This document shows positions 14,438-14,659 of a stretch of 14,659 nucleotides of DNA, piece after piece. Within the stretch, counting starts at the first letter, position 1. Every line of letters begins with the position of its first letter. The notes under the pieces are model-generated. The model saw only the letters and a program-made list of their open reading frames with translations. It did no database searches and was not told where the DNA came from. Both the position numbers and the translations under genes were made by a program. Source of the DNA: Gammaproteobacteria bacterium (GTDB taxonomy: Bacteria; Pseudomonadota; Gammaproteobacteria; SZUA-152); the NCBI GenBank assembly GCA_030617485.1, contig JAUWVK010000023.1:1-14659 (forward strand), written 5' to 3'.

Positions 14438-14659
14438 TTATTCGGCACTGATACGCAAAGCAGAAGCTGTTGCCAATGGCGTCGATAACGCTGCCAGCAC
14501 TAAAAAGGCCCCCAATAAGGACAGGTGCCCTTCATATTCCATCCCCGAAATCGCAGCATCCACCGCGCCGGTGCCAAAGATCAGCACGGGAATATACAGC
14601 GGTAACACCAGCAGGGATACCAGCACCCCACCTCCCCGCACACCCAGGGTCAGTGCCGC
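14438..14659 (-). CDS. ccmB: Haem exporter membrane subunit CcmB, partial (5' end beyond window)
   Basis: The last 73 residues of CcmB are visible; the frame is open to the window edge. It reads AALTLGVRGGGVLVSLLVLP then LYIPVLIFGTGAVDA, a highly conserved CcmB stretch. A final membrane helix (LLGAFLVLAALSTPLATASALRI) and stop at 14438 follow. CcmB is the permease partner of the ATPase CcmA, expected just beyond the window on the same strand. Together with CcmC and CcmD they release haem-loaded CcmE. A 68-nt AT-rich gap separates it from ccmC. Confidence 0.93.
   Translation of the reverse strand, partial: AALTLGVRGGGVLVSLLVLPLYIPVLIFGTGAVDAAISGMEYEGHLSLLGAFLVLAALSTPLATASALRISAE

Overview
The window looks like a chromosomal segment of a Gram-negative proteobacterium, most likely a gammaproteobacterium. 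The support is a System I cytochrome c maturation operon in the order ccmB-C-D-E-F-G-H-I with separate ccmD and ccmI genes, plus several signal peptides and lipoboxes. I cannot name a genus. I found no mobile element, CRISPR array, tRNA or rRNA.

Layout. (1) Positions 1-310, minus strand: the 5' part of a small monohaem cytochrome c, cut by the window edge. (2) Positions 311-593: a divergent regulatory gap with an 8-bp dyad and a leader hairpin. (3) Positions 594-3863, plus strand: a pentahaem c-type cytochrome, an overlapping six-bladed NHL-propeller lipoprotein, a terminator, then a second pentahaem cytochrome that is a diverged paralogue of the first. (4) Positions 4000-5316, minus strand: a kelch-propeller lipoprotein with an extra C-terminal domain resembling the small NrfJ/OB-like domain. 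(5) Positions 5470-14659, minus strand: a long, tightly packed gene row transcribed right to left (ccmB partial, ccmC, D, E, F, G, H, I, a small monohaem cytochrome c, and two seven-bladed Reg_prop-type propeller proteins), closed by a strong intrinsic terminator at 5470-5503.

How the genes could work together. The Ccm proteins export and chaperone haem (CcmBCDE), keep the apocytochrome cysteines reduced (CcmG, CcmH) and ligate haem to CXXCH motifs (CcmF, CcmH, CcmI). The window also encodes four potential substrates: two pentahaem and two monohaem cytochromes. Interleaved with these are four exported beta-propeller proteins of three unrelated families (NHL, kelch, Reg_prop x2). Three are predicted outer-membrane lipoproteins by lipobox and +2 residue. 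Two propellers and a cytochrome sit at the 3' end of the ccm operon, the second propeller gene overlapping the cytochrome stop codon.

The most interesting reading is an undescribed periplasmic or cell-surface electron-transfer module in which propeller lipoproteins scaffold or dock multihaem cytochromes, attached to the maturation machinery. That function is inference. No terminal reductase, oxidase or outer-membrane porin is visible here to fix the electron donor or acceptor.
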